Shown: piece after piece, positions 10,334 to 19,359 of the stretch | Layout: each line of letters opens with the position of its first letter | How positions within the stretch are numbered: position 1 is the first letter of the stretch | Source of the DNA: Ferrimonas balearica DSM 9799 | Lineage (GTDB): Bacteria > Pseudomonadota > Gammaproteobacteria > Enterobacterales > Shewanellaceae | Assembly: GCF_000148645.1 (NCBI RefSeq) | Contig: NC_014541.1 | Coordinates: forward strand, 3,805,139-3,869,138 | DNA length: 64,000 nucleotides | Direction: 5' to 3' | The notes under the pieces: model-generated | Databases searched by the model: none | The model's input: the letters and a program-made list of their open reading frames with translations, nothing else | Told to the model about the DNA's origin: nothing | Translations under genes and position numbers: made by a program

Positions 10334-10365
10334 AAAAAAACGCCCGGCATTGGCCGGGCGTTTTT
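10334..10365. terminator. Bidirectional terminator between argR and the DyP peroxidase
   Basis: A7, CGCCCGGC, ATTG loop, GCCGGGCG and T5 between convergent genes. Confidence 0.88.
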
Positions 10366-10381
10366 GTGTCTGGGGCTGACC

Positions 10382-11335
10382 TTACAGGCCGGCAGCCTGC
10401 TCCATAAAATCGATGGAGGGGGCAAAGTACGCCGCACCACTGACCGCCTGGGTAAACTTGAGCAGGTGGTCGTAATGCTCGCCATCACCGTGAATCATCG
10501 ACTTCAGCTGCGCGGTGAAGTGCAGCGGGGTCTTGCAGCAGGCGATAAAGAACAGGCCCTGCTCCTGCATGTTGCCGTAAGGCATGCTCTGGCGCAGAAG
10601 CTCCATGCTGGTGCCGTCTTCGTACTTCAGGTTAACCCGCTTGATGTGGGCAAAGCCCGGCTTGGCGGCACTGGGGTACTCCACGTTCTCCACCTTGGTG
10701 CGGCCAATGGTGTCTTCCTGAGTTTTCAGGGATTGGCGCTCCCACAGCGGCATGTTGTGCACGTAGCGCTGGGTATGGATGTAGCTGCCACCGGCAAACG
10801 CGGCGTCTTCCGCACCCACCAGAGCCACCTCACGACGGTGCGCGCCGGTGGGGTTCTCGGTACCATCGACAAAGCCGGTCAGGTCACGGGCGTCCAGGTA
10901 ACGGAAGCTGCGTACCTCTTCCACCAACTCCGCCAGGCCCGCCAGGCGGCGGCACACTTCAGTGGCGGCAATGTGGTTAACGTCGAGCCGGTCGCTGCGG
11001 ATATGCACAAACAGGTCAACCGGCTGGCTCGGGGCACTGCGGTCTTCCGCTTCAAAGCTCGGGAAGGGGGCCAGTTCCGCCGGGCGACCCTGCGGATACA
11101 GGCTGTCCCAGTAGTTGGCCCCAATGGCGACAAAGCCGTTAAAGGCGCAATCGGCGTTGCGGTCTGCCGAGGTTTGCAGCCAGGCGGCCAAACCCGCGAT
11201 CACGCGCGGCAATGTGGATTCCGCGCCTTCGCTGGCATTAAACATCAAATAGATGCCGTGCAGGTTGCCCTCTGCACAGATCCCACCCTGTTCCCTGGGC
11301 ATGCGTCCTTCCTTGTTGGTGATATCAACGGACAT
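10382..11335 (-). CDS. Dye-decolourising (DyP-type) haem peroxidase, YfeX-like
   Basis: A 317-residue haem peroxidase. The DyP signature GFVDGTENP with the distal Asp is present, followed by a GGSYIHTQRYVHN segment; the proximal haem ligand would be a His in the C-terminal half. No signal peptide is seen, so it is cytoplasmic like E. coli YfeX rather than Tat-exported like EfeB. The substrate is not predictable. It lies 95 bp downstream of fbpC on the same strand with no clear terminator between, which suggests co-expression with iron uptake. Confidence 0.9.
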   Translation of the reverse strand: MSVDITNKEGRMPREQGGICAEGNLHGIYLMFNASEGAESTLPRVIAGLAAWLQTSADRNADCAFNGFVAIGANYWDSLYPQGRPAELAPFPSFEAEDRSAPSQPVDLFVHIRSDRLDVNHIAATEVCRRLAGLAELVEEVRSFRYLDARDLTGFVDGTENPTGAHRREVALVGAEDAAFAGGSYIHTQRYVHNMPLWERQSLKTQEDTIGRTKVENVEYPSAAKPGFAHIKRVNLKYEDGTSMELLRQSMPYGNMQEQGLFFIACCKTPLHFTAQLKSMIHGDGEHYDHLLKFTQAVSGAAYFAPSIDFMEQAAGL

Positions 11336-11430
11336 GGTCAGTACCGACAGATCTGAGTTTCAATCCCACAGTCTGCGCAGCCCGGCCGGGACTGGCAAGT
11401 GGCGTAAAGGAAAAGATTGATTTACCCCAA

Positions 11431-12459
11431 TTAAAACAGCACCAGAGCGTGGGGCAAAGCCGCCACCGCCACGCGCTGTCCCTGTTCCAGACCGATATGG
11501 CCGGAGCGCACCGCCAGCTCCACTGGGCCAACGCTGACCTGGTAATCGCAGTAGGTGCCCTTAAAGCGACGAGCGGTGATCACCCCACTGCCATGCGCGT
11601 CCGGCTCCAGCGCCAGCTGTTGTGGCCGCAGCAGCAGCTCACCGCGATGGGTGGGCGGGAAGCACAACGGGCTGATGCTGTGGATGGCACCCAGCGGCGT
11701 TTCCACTTCGTGTTCGCTGGCCACAATGGCATCCAGATAGTTGCCACCGCCCAGGAAATCCGCCACAAAACGGCTCACCGGACGGTAGTACAGCTCTTCC
11801 GCCGGACCGGTCTGCACCACCTTGCCCTCATGCAGCAACGCCAGCCGGTCGGCAAAGGCGAAGGCCTCCTCCTTGGAGTGGGTCACGAAGATGGCACTCA
11901 CGCCCTGCGAACGCAGAATGGCGCGGATCTCTGCCATCAGCTCACCACGCACCTGGCTGTCGATGTTGGAGAAGGGCTCATCCAACAGCAGCAGCTTCGG
12001 TTTGTAGGCCAGCGCGCGGGCGATCGCCACCCGTTGCTGCTGGCCGCCGGAGAGTTCATGAATGTAGCGATCGCCCAGGCCATCGAGCTTAACCAGGCGG
12101 ATCATCTCTTCCACCCGCGCACGGGCTTCCGCTTTGGGCCAGTGGCGCAGGCCAAAGCCAATATTGCGGGCCACGGTCAGGTGCGGGAACAGGGCGTAAT
12201 CCTGGAAGATCACGCCGATGCCGCGTTGTTCAGCAGGCACCAGCTGGTCGGCAGAGGAGATCACCTCACCGTCGAGGCTGACCTGGCCGCCGTGCACCGG
12301 CATCAGGCCGGCAATGGCGCGCAGCAGCGTGGTTTTGCCACAGCCACTGGGGCCCAGCAGCGCCAGGATTTCGTTTTCAGCCAATGACAGCGCCAGGTCA
12401 GACAGGATGCGCTTACCATCGTATTCACACACCAGGGCGTCGATGCGAAGTTTCGACAT
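11431..12459 (-). CDS. fbpC: Ferric iron ABC transporter, ATP-binding protein
   Basis: The 342-residue ATPase energises import of ferric iron. It has Walker A GPSGCGKTT, the ABC signature LSGGQQQR, Walker B LLLLDEPFSNID, the switch His in VTHSK, and a C-terminal TOBE-like regulatory domain of about 110 residues, typical of FbpC. Its ATG overlaps the permease TGA by one base. It is the last gene of fbpABC, possibly followed by the DyP peroxidase. Confidence 0.92.
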   Translation of the reverse strand: MSKLRIDALVCEYDGKRILSDLALSLAENEILALLGPSGCGKTTLLRAIAGLMPVHGGQVSLDGEVISSADQLVPAEQRGIGVIFQDYALFPHLTVARNIGFGLRHWPKAEARARVEEMIRLVKLDGLGDRYIHELSGGQQQRVAIARALAYKPKLLLLDEPFSNIDSQVRGELMAEIRAILRSQGVSAIFVTHSKEEAFAFADRLALLHEGKVVQTGPAEELYYRPVSRFVADFLGGGNYLDAIVASEHEVETPLGAIHSISPLCFPPTHRGELLLRPQQLALEPDAHGSGVITARRFKGTYCDYQVSVGPVELAVRSGHIGLEQGQRVAVAALPHALVLF

Positions 12460-14090
12460 CAGTGGACATGCTCCAAACTGCGGTTGAGATACAGCACCGG
12501 CAGCAGCCCCACCAACACAATCACCAGTGCCGGCAGTGCGCCCAGTTCCAGCGCCTCATCGGAGACGAATTGATACACGTAAGTCGCCAGGGTTTCAAAG
12601 CCAATGGGCTTCAGCAGCAGCGCCGCGGGCAGCTCTTTCATCGCCTCGATAAAGACGATCAGGGCCGCCGCCAGCATGCCGCGCCGCACCAAAGGCAGGT
12701 GAATATGGCGCAACACCCCGGCAGGGCCGTAGCCCATGGTGGCACCCGCCATATCCAACGACGGACTCACCCGCTTAAAGCTGGACTCAATGCTGCCCAG
12801 CGCGACCGCCAGGAAGCGGACGGTGTAGCCAAACACAATGGCCACCATTGAGCCAGAGAGTATGAGGCCGGGTAAGCCCATCCCCATCGCCTCCGCCAGG
12901 TCATTGATGGCGAAATCGGCGCGGGTCAGCGGGATCAGGATGCCGATGGCCAGAACCGTGCCCGGCAACGCATAGCCAAAACCGGCGATGCGGCTGGGCC
13001 AGCGGTCCCAGCGCCGCGGGCTGACCCGAGCCAGGAACTGCAGCCCCAGCGCGATCACCACCGTCAGCGCCGCCACCAAAGCGGAAACCATCAGGCTGTT
13101 GGCGCTGTACTGCCAGAACTGGCTCAGCGAGTCCGGGTCGAAATATTCCACCGCGTAGTCCAGCAGGATCAGCGCCGGCAGGATAAAGGAGAGGAACAGC
13201 AGCAAAGTGCAGTAACCGGTAGCCACCACGGCGCGCCAGCCGGTCAGGGTGTAACCATAATCGGCGCTCTTACCCTCCGCTTTCTGGAACTGCTGCTGAC
13301 GCCGGCGGGCCATGCGCTCACCGAACATCAGCACCGCGATGCCCAACAGCATCAGGGTAGAGAGACGGGCGGCACTGCTCATGCTGCCATGGCCCTGCCA
13401 GATGTCGTACACCCCGGTGGTCAACGTGTTGACGGCGAAGTAGCTGACCGTGGCAAAGTCCGCCAGGGTCTCCATCGCGACCAGGGACAGGCCCACCGCA
13501 ATGGCCGGACGGGCCAGTGGCAGGCTCAGTCGCCAGAAGCTTTGCCAGGGGGTACAACCCAGGGTTCGGCTGGCCTGGATCAGGTTACTGGCCTGCTCCA
13601 GAAAGGCGGTACGCGCCAGCATAAACACGTAGGGGAACAGCACCAGGGACAGCATGATGGCGGCGCCACCGAGGGAACGAACCGGCGGGAAGTAGTAATC
13701 CATCGGGCCCTGGAATCCGGCCACATCCCGGAGCAGGCGCTGAATCGGTCCGGCATAGTCAAGCAGGTCGGTATAGACGTAGGCCACGATGTAGGCGGGC
13801 ATTGCCAAGGGCAACAGCATCGCCCACTGGAATACCCGTTGGCCGGGGAACCGGCACATCGCCACCAGCCAGGCAGAAGGGAGCCCCAGCAGCAAGCTGC
13901 CGAGACAGACCAGTAAGATCAACGACACCGTGTTGGCCACATAGGCATTCAACACGGTGTTGGTCAGGTGTTGGAACGCATCCTGATCGGGCTGCAGTGA
14001 CTGCAGCACCAGCGCGAACAGGGGTAACGTCAGGGCGGCTGCCGTCAGGAAGCCGCCCACACTCCAACGTCGCGAAAGCGTCAGAATCAT
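12459..14090 (-). CDS. fbpB: Ferric iron ABC transporter, fused permease
   Basis: The 543-residue inner-membrane permease has about twelve hydrophobic helices in two homologous halves, each with a binding-protein-dependent transport (EAA-type) loop: ASRTLGCTPWQSFWRLSLPLARPA in the first half (split near residues 187-210) and a related AGATMGYGPAGVLRHIHLPL in the second. The fused, two-domain form is usual for FbpB. It starts 3 bp after fbpA. Confidence 0.93.
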   Translation of the reverse strand: MILTLSRRWSVGGFLTAAALTLPLFALVLQSLQPDQDAFQHLTNTVLNAYVANTVSLILLVCLGSLLLGLPSAWLVAMCRFPGQRVFQWAMLLPLAMPAYIVAYVYTDLLDYAGPIQRLLRDVAGFQGPMDYYFPPVRSLGGAAIMLSLVLFPYVFMLARTAFLEQASNLIQASRTLGCTPWQSFWRLSLPLARPAIAVGLSLVAMETLADFATVSYFAVNTLTTGVYDIWQGHGSMSSAARLSTLMLLGIAVLMFGERMARRRQQQFQKAEGKSADYGYTLTGWRAVVATGYCTLLLFLSFILPALILLDYAVEYFDPDSLSQFWQYSANSLMVSALVAALTVVIALGLQFLARVSPRRWDRWPSRIAGFGYALPGTVLAIGILIPLTRADFAINDLAEAMGMGLPGLILSGSMVAIVFGYTVRFLAVALGSIESSFKRVSPSLDMAGATMGYGPAGVLRHIHLPLVRRGMLAAALIVFIEAMKELPAALLLKPIGFETLATYVYQFVSDEALELGALPALVIVLVGLLPVLYLNRSLEHVH

Positions 14091-14093
14091 CGT

Positions 14094-15098
14094 TTAGAGA
14101 TCGAACTTCACCTCGTCGAGCAGCTTCACTGCTGCCGCGTGATGTTCAGCAAGTTTGGCCACCGGCAGTACGTCCGCTTTGTACTGCCCCCAGGACGCCA
14201 CCAGCTCAGAGGGGGCGACCTTCGGATTTACCGGGTATTCGTAGTTCAGTTCGGCATACAGGCCCTGGGCCTGTTCGCTGGAGAGGAACTCCAGCAGGCG
14301 CTGGGCCCCTTCCGGGTTCTTGGCGTGTTTCGCCATGGCACCGCCGGACACGTTCATGTGCGCACCGCGGTCATTCTGGTTGGGGAAGTTGATCACAACC
14401 GCTTCGGCCCAGCCACGCTGGTTGTCGTCTTCCAGCATCTTACCGTAGTAGTAGCTGTTACCGATGGCGTAATCACAGGCGCCTTCAGCCACCGCACGCA
14501 CCTGCGCACGGTCGTTACCCTGCGGCTTACGGGCCAGGTTGGCCTTCACGCCTTCCAGCCAGGCTTTGGTCTCGGCTTCGCCGTGGTGGGCAATCATGGA
14601 AGCCACCAGCGCGATGTTGTAGGCGTTTTTACCAGAGCGCATGCAGATCTTGCCCTTGAACGGGGCGGTCGCCAGGTCTTCATAACGGATGTCGGCAGCC
14701 GGGCCAACGCGGTCCTTGGCGCTGTAGATGTTGCGCACGCGCAGGGTCAGGGCAAACCACTGGTTGTTGGGGTCGCGGTACTGGCTCGGCAGGTTCTCGT
14801 TCAGCACATCGCTGTTCACCGGCTGAGTCAGGCCCATGTCTACCAAAGTCGCCAGGCGGGAGATGTCGGTGGTCAGTACCACGTCTGCCGGAGAGAGGCG
14901 CCCTTCACGCTTGAGGCGCTCTTCGAGGCCGGTTTGGGCAAACACCACCTGGGTCGGAATGCCGGTTTCCTTGGTGAACATGTCGAGCATCGGCTCCACC
15001 AGGAACGGCTGGCGATATGAGTAAACAGTAACCGGCTGCGCTGCGGAGGCCAGCGAGCTGACCATCAGTAGCAGGGCGGAAAACGCGTAACGACCCAT
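14094..15098 (-). CDS. fbpA: Ferric iron-binding periplasmic protein
   Basis: A 334-residue type-2 periplasmic binding protein with a signal peptide ending near ASAAQP. It opens with VTVYSYRQ, and the Tyr cluster GNSYYYGKM around residue 220, used for Fe3+ coordination in the FbpA/FutA family, is intact. Fe3+ is the likely ligand. First gene of fbpABC; RBS AGGAG. A sigma-70 promoter candidate lies upstream, but I could not find a convincing Fur box. Confidence 0.92.
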   Translation of the reverse strand: MGRYAFSALLLMVSSLASAAQPVTVYSYRQPFLVEPMLDMFTKETGIPTQVVFAQTGLEERLKREGRLSPADVVLTTDISRLATLVDMGLTQPVNSDVLNENLPSQYRDPNNQWFALTLRVRNIYSAKDRVGPAADIRYEDLATAPFKGKICMRSGKNAYNIALVASMIAHHGEAETKAWLEGVKANLARKPQGNDRAQVRAVAEGACDYAIGNSYYYGKMLEDDNQRGWAEAVVINFPNQNDRGAHMNVSGGAMAKHAKNPEGAQRLLEFLSSEQAQGLYAELNYEYPVNPKVAPSELVASWGQYKADVLPVAKLAEHHAAAVKLLDEVKFDL

Positions 15099-15142
15099 GT
15101 GGTGAACTCCTTTCTTGAATAGGAGTAATTCTCTTTTACGTT

Positions 15143-15171
15143 AAGATAACCCTTAACCCCATAGGGAGCAA
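15143..15171 (-). promoter_or_regulatory. Candidate sigma-70 promoter of fbpABC
   Basis: On the minus strand TTGCTC (15171-15166), 17 bases, then TATCTT (15148-15143), about 45 bp before fbpA. Confidence 0.45.
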
Positions 15172-15182
15172 TGACCGACATC

Positions 15183-15210
15183 AAAAAAAGCCCCCTGAGA
15201 TAGGGGGCTT
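15183..15210 (-). terminator. Terminator after glnK-amtB
   Basis: AAGCCCCCT and AGGGGGCTT pair (15188-15210) around GAGAT-type loop bases; A7 on the plus strand gives a T run after the stem on the minus strand. Confidence 0.82.
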
Positions 15211-15239
15211 TGCTGTTTGTTTGTCGATTATGTGAGCGG

Positions 15240-16493
15240 TCAGCCTGCGGTTTTCACCGAGACAAATTCCGGATAGGCGTCGATACCACAGTCGGACAGA
15301 TCCATCCCGTCGTACTCCTCCTCTTCGGTGACCCGAATGCCCATGGTGGCTTTGAGCACGCCCCAGGTCACCAGGCTGGCACCAAATACCCAGGCGAAGA
15401 TCACCGCGGCACCGGCCAGCTGGCCCATCAGGGTGGCGTCCGCGTTGGACACCGGCACCACCAGAAGACCAAACAGGCCGCACACGCCGTGGACAGAGAT
15501 GGCCCCCACCGGGTCATCAATCTTGACCTTATCCATGCCAACGATGGAGAACACCACCAAACCACCGGATACCGCACCAATCGCAGCCGCCAGTACCAGG
15601 GACGGCGACAGCGGGTCTGCGGTGATGGCCACCAGGCCCGCCAGCGCACCGTTGAGGATCATGGTCAGGTCGGCCTTGCCCCAGGTCAGTTTGCACACCA
15701 GCAGCGCAGCGATGGCACCAAAGGCGGCAGCGGAGTTGGTGTTGACGAAGATCTTGGCCACCGCACTGGCGTTCTCAGCGTCAGACACCATCAGCTGCGA
15801 CCCCCCGTTAAAGCCGAACCAACCCAACCACAGGATAAAGGTACCCAGGGTCGCCAGCGGCAGGTTGGAACCCGGGATGGGGTTCACCGAACCATCCGGG
15901 TTGTACTTGCCCCGACGGGCACCAAGAAGAAGCACCCCGGCAATTGCCGCAGCGGCGCCAGCCATATGCACGATGCCGGAACCGGCAAAGTCCACAAAAC
16001 CCAGTTTCTCGGAGACAAAGCCACCCCCCCAGGTCCAATATCCCTCAACTGGATAGATAAAGCCGGTCAACACTACGGCAAAGGCCAGGAATGCCCAAAG
16101 CTTCATGCGCTCAGCCACTGCCCCGGAGACAATGGACATCGCGGTTGCCACAAACACCACCTGGAAGAAGAAATCGGACTCCAGAGCGTGGTCAGCGTCT
16201 GCCGCCTGGCTGCCAATCAGGCCACCAATGCTGGGCAACCAGCCGCCCTCACCGTTGTCCACGTACATGATGTGGTAACCCACCAGCAGGTACATGGCGC
16301 AAGCGATGGCATACAGGCACATGTTCTTGGTCAGGATCTCGGTGGTGTTTTTGGAGCGGACCAGGCCCGCCTCCAGCATGGCGAAACCGGCCGCCATCCA
16401 CATCACCAAGGCACCAGAAATCAGAAAATAGAAGGTGTCCAGGGCAAAGCGCAGTTCCGCTACCGTGGCACCCAAAGCCGTTACTTGTTCCAT
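15240..16493 (-). CDS. amtB: Ammonium transporter
   Basis: A 417-residue Amt/MEP/Rh channel with about eleven membrane helices that conducts ammonium under nitrogen limitation. Features include MWMAAGFAMLEAGLVRSKNT near the start, the FAGSGIVHMAGA pore segment with a conserved pore His, and GVCGLFG late with the second pore His just before it (SVHG). No cleavable leader is obvious, unlike E. coli AmtB; this resembles the Amt1 subgroup. It follows glnK by 12 bp, allowing GlnK to plug the channel when nitrogen is plentiful. Confidence 0.95.
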   Translation of the reverse strand: MEQVTALGATVAELRFALDTFYFLISGALVMWMAAGFAMLEAGLVRSKNTTEILTKNMCLYAIACAMYLLVGYHIMYVDNGEGGWLPSIGGLIGSQAADADHALESDFFFQVVFVATAMSIVSGAVAERMKLWAFLAFAVVLTGFIYPVEGYWTWGGGFVSEKLGFVDFAGSGIVHMAGAAAAIAGVLLLGARRGKYNPDGSVNPIPGSNLPLATLGTFILWLGWFGFNGGSQLMVSDAENASAVAKIFVNTNSAAAFGAIAALLVCKLTWGKADLTMILNGALAGLVAITADPLSPSLVLAAAIGAVSGGLVVFSIVGMDKVKIDDPVGAISVHGVCGLFGLLVVPVSNADATLMGQLAGAAVIFAWVFGASLVTWGVLKATMGIRVTEEEEYDGMDLSDCGIDAYPEFVSVKTAG

Positions 16494-16505
16494 ACCCTCT
16501 CTCCC

Positions 16506-16853
<348 letters not shown>

Positions 16854-16884
16854 CTAATCCCTGCAGTCGCTGGTGCCAACGCTA

Positions 16885-16901
16885 TTACAACCCTCGTGCC
16901 A
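16885..16901 (-). promoter_or_regulatory. Sigma-54 promoter of glnK-amtB
   Basis: The minus strand reads TGGCACG-AGGG-TTGTAA, against the -24/-12 consensus TGGCACG-N4-TTGCW; only the C of TTGC differs. It is about 41 bp before the glnK ATG. Confidence 0.85.
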
Positions 16902-16994
16902 TAATTTTTTATTCATTATTTTCAGCGGCTTATTCAAATGCATGTTAAGGGATGGTGAAAAAACGCACCGTTTTGAACCGGCGTTTCCAGGGGA

Positions 16995-17011
16995 GGCACC
17001 AACTTGGTGCA
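16995..17011. promoter_or_regulatory. NtrC enhancer site
   Basis: GGCACCAACTTGGTGCA matches the NtrC consensus TGCACC-N5-GGTGCA at all but the first base. It is about 110 bp upstream of the sigma-54 promoter, the usual enhancer distance. A much weaker partner (GCACC-N5-GAACC) sits 31 bp closer, near 16965-16979. Confidence 0.75.
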
Positions 17012-17019
17012 GCCCCCTG

Positions 17020-17452
17020 CAGCCCATAAAAAAGTCTTCGCGGACGAGCGGGGAAAGAAGACCGTAGCGACTTCTCCAAGAAAATACCTTTTCATGGCCT
17101 CTGCTCGCCTTGAGGGAATGATGCTGTTTCCGAATAAGAATGAGCACCCAGCTATCACGGCGCAGCCGTCCACCAAATGCCGACTCGCGGCGCTGAGCGG
17201 GAGCGACTGAGAGTGAAGCCGAGGGCCAGGGATGGCCCGAGTGCCAGTCGAGCAAGGATGCGAGTCTGGCCAGTGCTGAACGGGAAGGAGTGGGAGCGAA
17301 GGGCTTTCGCCGCGCCGGAGGCAGGGGTGTCAAGAGCGGGGCGCGCAGCCGGGCAACGCCCTTCTGGTGCCCGCCGGGGCACCCCGGCAATGGCTCGGTA
17401 GGTGGCAACGGGCTCGGAGCCAAGGTTCCCACGGAAGTATGCGATGAATCAT
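17020..17452. other. Structured GC-rich intergenic block without a convincing gene
   Basis: Open frames exist on both strands but have no recognisable start context, domain or hydrophobic pattern, and their R/P/G/A composition is that of read-through of GC-rich DNA. Instead the block has many short perfect hairpins: CGACTG/CAGTCG (17204-17209 with 17245-17250) enclosing GGGCCA-GGGA-TGGCCC (17223-17238), GCGAA-GGGCT-TTCGC (17296-17310), GGGC-AAC-GCCC (17351-17361) and GGTGCCC-GCCG-GGGCACC (17366-17383). It may be a dispersed repeat or a structured RNA. Strand is not determined. Confidence 0.5.
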
Positions 17453-17485
17453 AAAAACGCCCACCCGGTGAACCGGATGGGCGTT
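17453..17485 (-). terminator. Terminator after the GlsB/YeaQ-type gene
   Basis: AACGCCCA and TGGGCGTT enclose an inner CCGG/CCGG pair; A5 on the plus strand gives a T run after the stem on the minus strand, about 24 bp past the stop. Confidence 0.8.
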
Positions 17486-17508
17486 GATTTAGCCTTCGTC
17501 AGGCGAGG

Positions 17509-17757
17509 TCAGCTGCTGACTTTGTTATAGACAAACAGCACCACCAGCGCCCCGAGAACCGCCAGCGCCAATGAGCCGACATCAAAGCCGGAGACTCCGC
17601 CCCAGCCCAGCATCTGGCCGATGTAGCCGCCGACAAAGGCCCCGGCGATACCGAGCAGGATGGTCATGATCCAGCCACCGCCGTCTTTACCCGGCATGAT
17701 CCATTTCGCCAGTGCACCGACGATCAAACCGAGAATAATCCAGCTGATGAAACCCAT
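17509..17757 (-). CDS. GlsB/YeaQ/YmgE family stress-response membrane protein
   Basis: An 82-residue glycine-rich inner-membrane protein with three hydrophobic segments. The family pattern is clear: ISWIILGLIVGALAKWIMPG, then GGGWIMTILLGIAGAFVGGYIG, then a final LALAVLGALVVLFVYN. Members are induced by general or acid stress; the mechanism is unknown. RBS AGGAG precedes the ATG. It appears to be monocistronic, with terminators on both sides. Confidence 0.9.
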   Translation of the reverse strand: MGFISWIILGLIVGALAKWIMPGKDGGGWIMTILLGIAGAFVGGYIGQMLGWGGVSGFDVGSLALAVLGALVVLFVYNKVSS

Positions 17758-17806
17758 ATTCAGCTCCTAGGTAGTTAACAGACACCAGATAACCCTAGAC
17801 CAGGCA

Positions 17807-17837
17807 TAAAAAAACGCCCCCTTAGAGGAGGCGTTTT
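17807..17837 (-). terminator. Terminator after nrfA
   Basis: AAAACGCC...GGCGTTTT stem (about 17811-17836) with a CCCTTAGAGGA centre; A-rich left side gives T residues on the minus strand, just past the nrfA stop at 17850. Confidence 0.78.
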
Positions 17838-17849
17838 TGTCCGGTCGCG

Positions 17850-19235
17850 TTACTGAGCGTCAGAGCCGTACTTGGCCTGGTACTCTTTATCCCACTCGGG
17901 GACAACCGTCTCGAGGAACTCGTCCTTGGCTTTCTGCATGGCCGGCTCATCCAGGCCGACAGCCACCTGGGCCGCCGCCTTGGTGGAGATGTCCGGCAAG
18001 GCAATCGGCTCCAACTGGCCGTGCTTGGCCAATACCCGGGCCAGAGAAACACGGGCGTCGCTGCTGCGCTCCAGTGAAGACGCCAGCAGACGCAGGGCCT
18101 CTTCCGGGTTATGGGCGTGGATGCCGTGGGAAGCGATGGACATATCCCAACGCCACTGAGCGTGGCGGATGGCGGTGAGCGCCTCCTTCATCTCGGCTTC
18201 GGTGGCACCGGCATCCCAGGCTGCCTTCGCTTCAAAGTGGGCATGCACCAACTGCTTCTCAGCCTTCAGCTTGGCCTCTGTCACCATCTCTTTGTAGTGC
18301 TTGGTGACCGCTTCCAGCTCCTCTTTGGACTGCTCATGGCAACGGGCACAGGTGAACTCGAACTGGTCAAACGGGTTGCCAACGTTATGGTCGGTGTACT
18401 TCCGGCCCTCAGCGTTGGTCACGCGCGGCATATGGCAATCGGTGCAGGACACGTCGTTGCGGCCGTGGGTGCCGGTTTTCCAGGTTTCGAAACCGGGGTG
18501 CTGTGCTTTCAGCATCGGCGCCTTGGACAATCCGTGGGTCCAGTCGGAGAACTGGATCGCGTCGTAGTACTTCTCCATCTCGTCGGCGCTCAGGCCGTTA
18601 TCCCAGGGGAATTTGACGAACTTCTTGTCCGGCGTGAAGTAGTACTCTACGTGGCACTGGCCACACACCATGGACTGACGGTCAGACTTGCTGGCCTTAT
18701 CCCAGGGCATGCCAATGGTCTCCATCGCGCGGTCTGCAAAGGGCACCGAAACGCGCAGGCGGGCATTGTTGTCGTGGCAGTTGCCGCAACCGATCTCATG
18801 GGTGATCTCGTTACCGCCCCGGGCCCACTTGCCCTTGAAGTAGGCGTCCTCGCCATTGGCCTCGATGTAACGGGGCACGTCCGGCGACTTACAGGACCAG
18901 CATGCCATCGGCATCGGGCCATCGTCCGGCCCTTTCGGCGCGCCGGTACGCAGGGTCGCGCGCAGATCGGTAATGGTGTAATGGTGACCCCGGGCCTTGT
19001 TGTAGTCCTTGGCAAAACCATAACCGGCCCACAGCACCACCAACATTGGGTCCTCTGCCAGCGCGTCCACCACCTCGCTGCTGTCCTTGGTTTGCTGCCA
19101 GGTCTCGTACTGATGCTTAAATTTGGCAAACTGACTGCTGTCTGCCTCAGTGATCTTTCCCGCGCCAGCAGCGGCTGTACTCACGGCCATCAACGCCGCC
19201 ACGCTGAAAACACGCCATCGCAATGTGCTCACCAT
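17850..19235 (-). CDS. nrfA: Cytochrome c552 ammonia-forming nitrite reductase
   Basis: NrfA reduces nitrite to ammonia with six electrons in the periplasm. The 461-residue protein has a signal peptide (residues 1 to about 25) and five haem c sites: the active-site haem with the Lys ligand, CWSCK (112-116), and four CxxCH motifs at 150-154, 191-195, 264-268 and 296-300. Length is typical (about 460-480). The ATG at 19235 is preferred because AAGGAG sits just upstream and the signal peptide starts there; a GTG/TTG extension of 14 residues is less likely. No nrfBCD or nrfH partner is adjacent, so the electron donor lies elsewhere (CymA in Shewanella). An FNR box lies 111 bp upstream. Confidence 0.96.
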   Translation of the reverse strand: MVSTLRWRVFSVAALMAVSTAAAGAGKITEADSSQFAKFKHQYETWQQTKDSSEVVDALAEDPMLVVLWAGYGFAKDYNKARGHHYTITDLRATLRTGAPKGPDDGPMPMACWSCKSPDVPRYIEANGEDAYFKGKWARGGNEITHEIGCGNCHDNNARLRVSVPFADRAMETIGMPWDKASKSDRQSMVCGQCHVEYYFTPDKKFVKFPWDNGLSADEMEKYYDAIQFSDWTHGLSKAPMLKAQHPGFETWKTGTHGRNDVSCTDCHMPRVTNAEGRKYTDHNVGNPFDQFEFTCARCHEQSKEELEAVTKHYKEMVTEAKLKAEKQLVHAHFEAKAAWDAGATEAEMKEALTAIRHAQWRWDMSIASHGIHAHNPEEALRLLASSLERSSDARVSLARVLAKHGQLEPIALPDISTKAAAQVAVGLDEPAMQKAKDEFLETVVPEWDKEYQAKYGSDAQ

Positions 19236-19345
19236 TGCTTTTCTCCTTGTATTTGTGAACTCGCCAGTGAAAACCATTCACCAAACCTAGACTAGCGTGG
19301 ATTGATAAGCACCCCAAGTCACCAAAAGTCCAATGTCGGCCCGAG

Positions 19346-19359
19346 TTGATTGTGATCAA
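19346..19359. promoter_or_regulatory. FNR-type (EtrA/Anr) binding site
   Basis: TTGAT-TGTG-ATCAA is a perfect match to the FNR consensus. Centred at 19352.5 between nrfA and narQ, it could activate nrfA at -41.5 with a transcript starting near 19311 on the minus strand. The embedded TGTGATCA also resembles a CRP half-site. Confidence 0.82.

Noticed and set aside
15099-15182. Fur box upstream of fbpA
   Set aside because: The best 19-bp window I compared matches the consensus at only about half of positions, close to background.
16854-17432. Minus-strand open frame of about 190 codons across the structured block
   Set aside because: It covers the sigma-54 promoter and NtrC site, has no plausible start and has R/P/S-rich composition.
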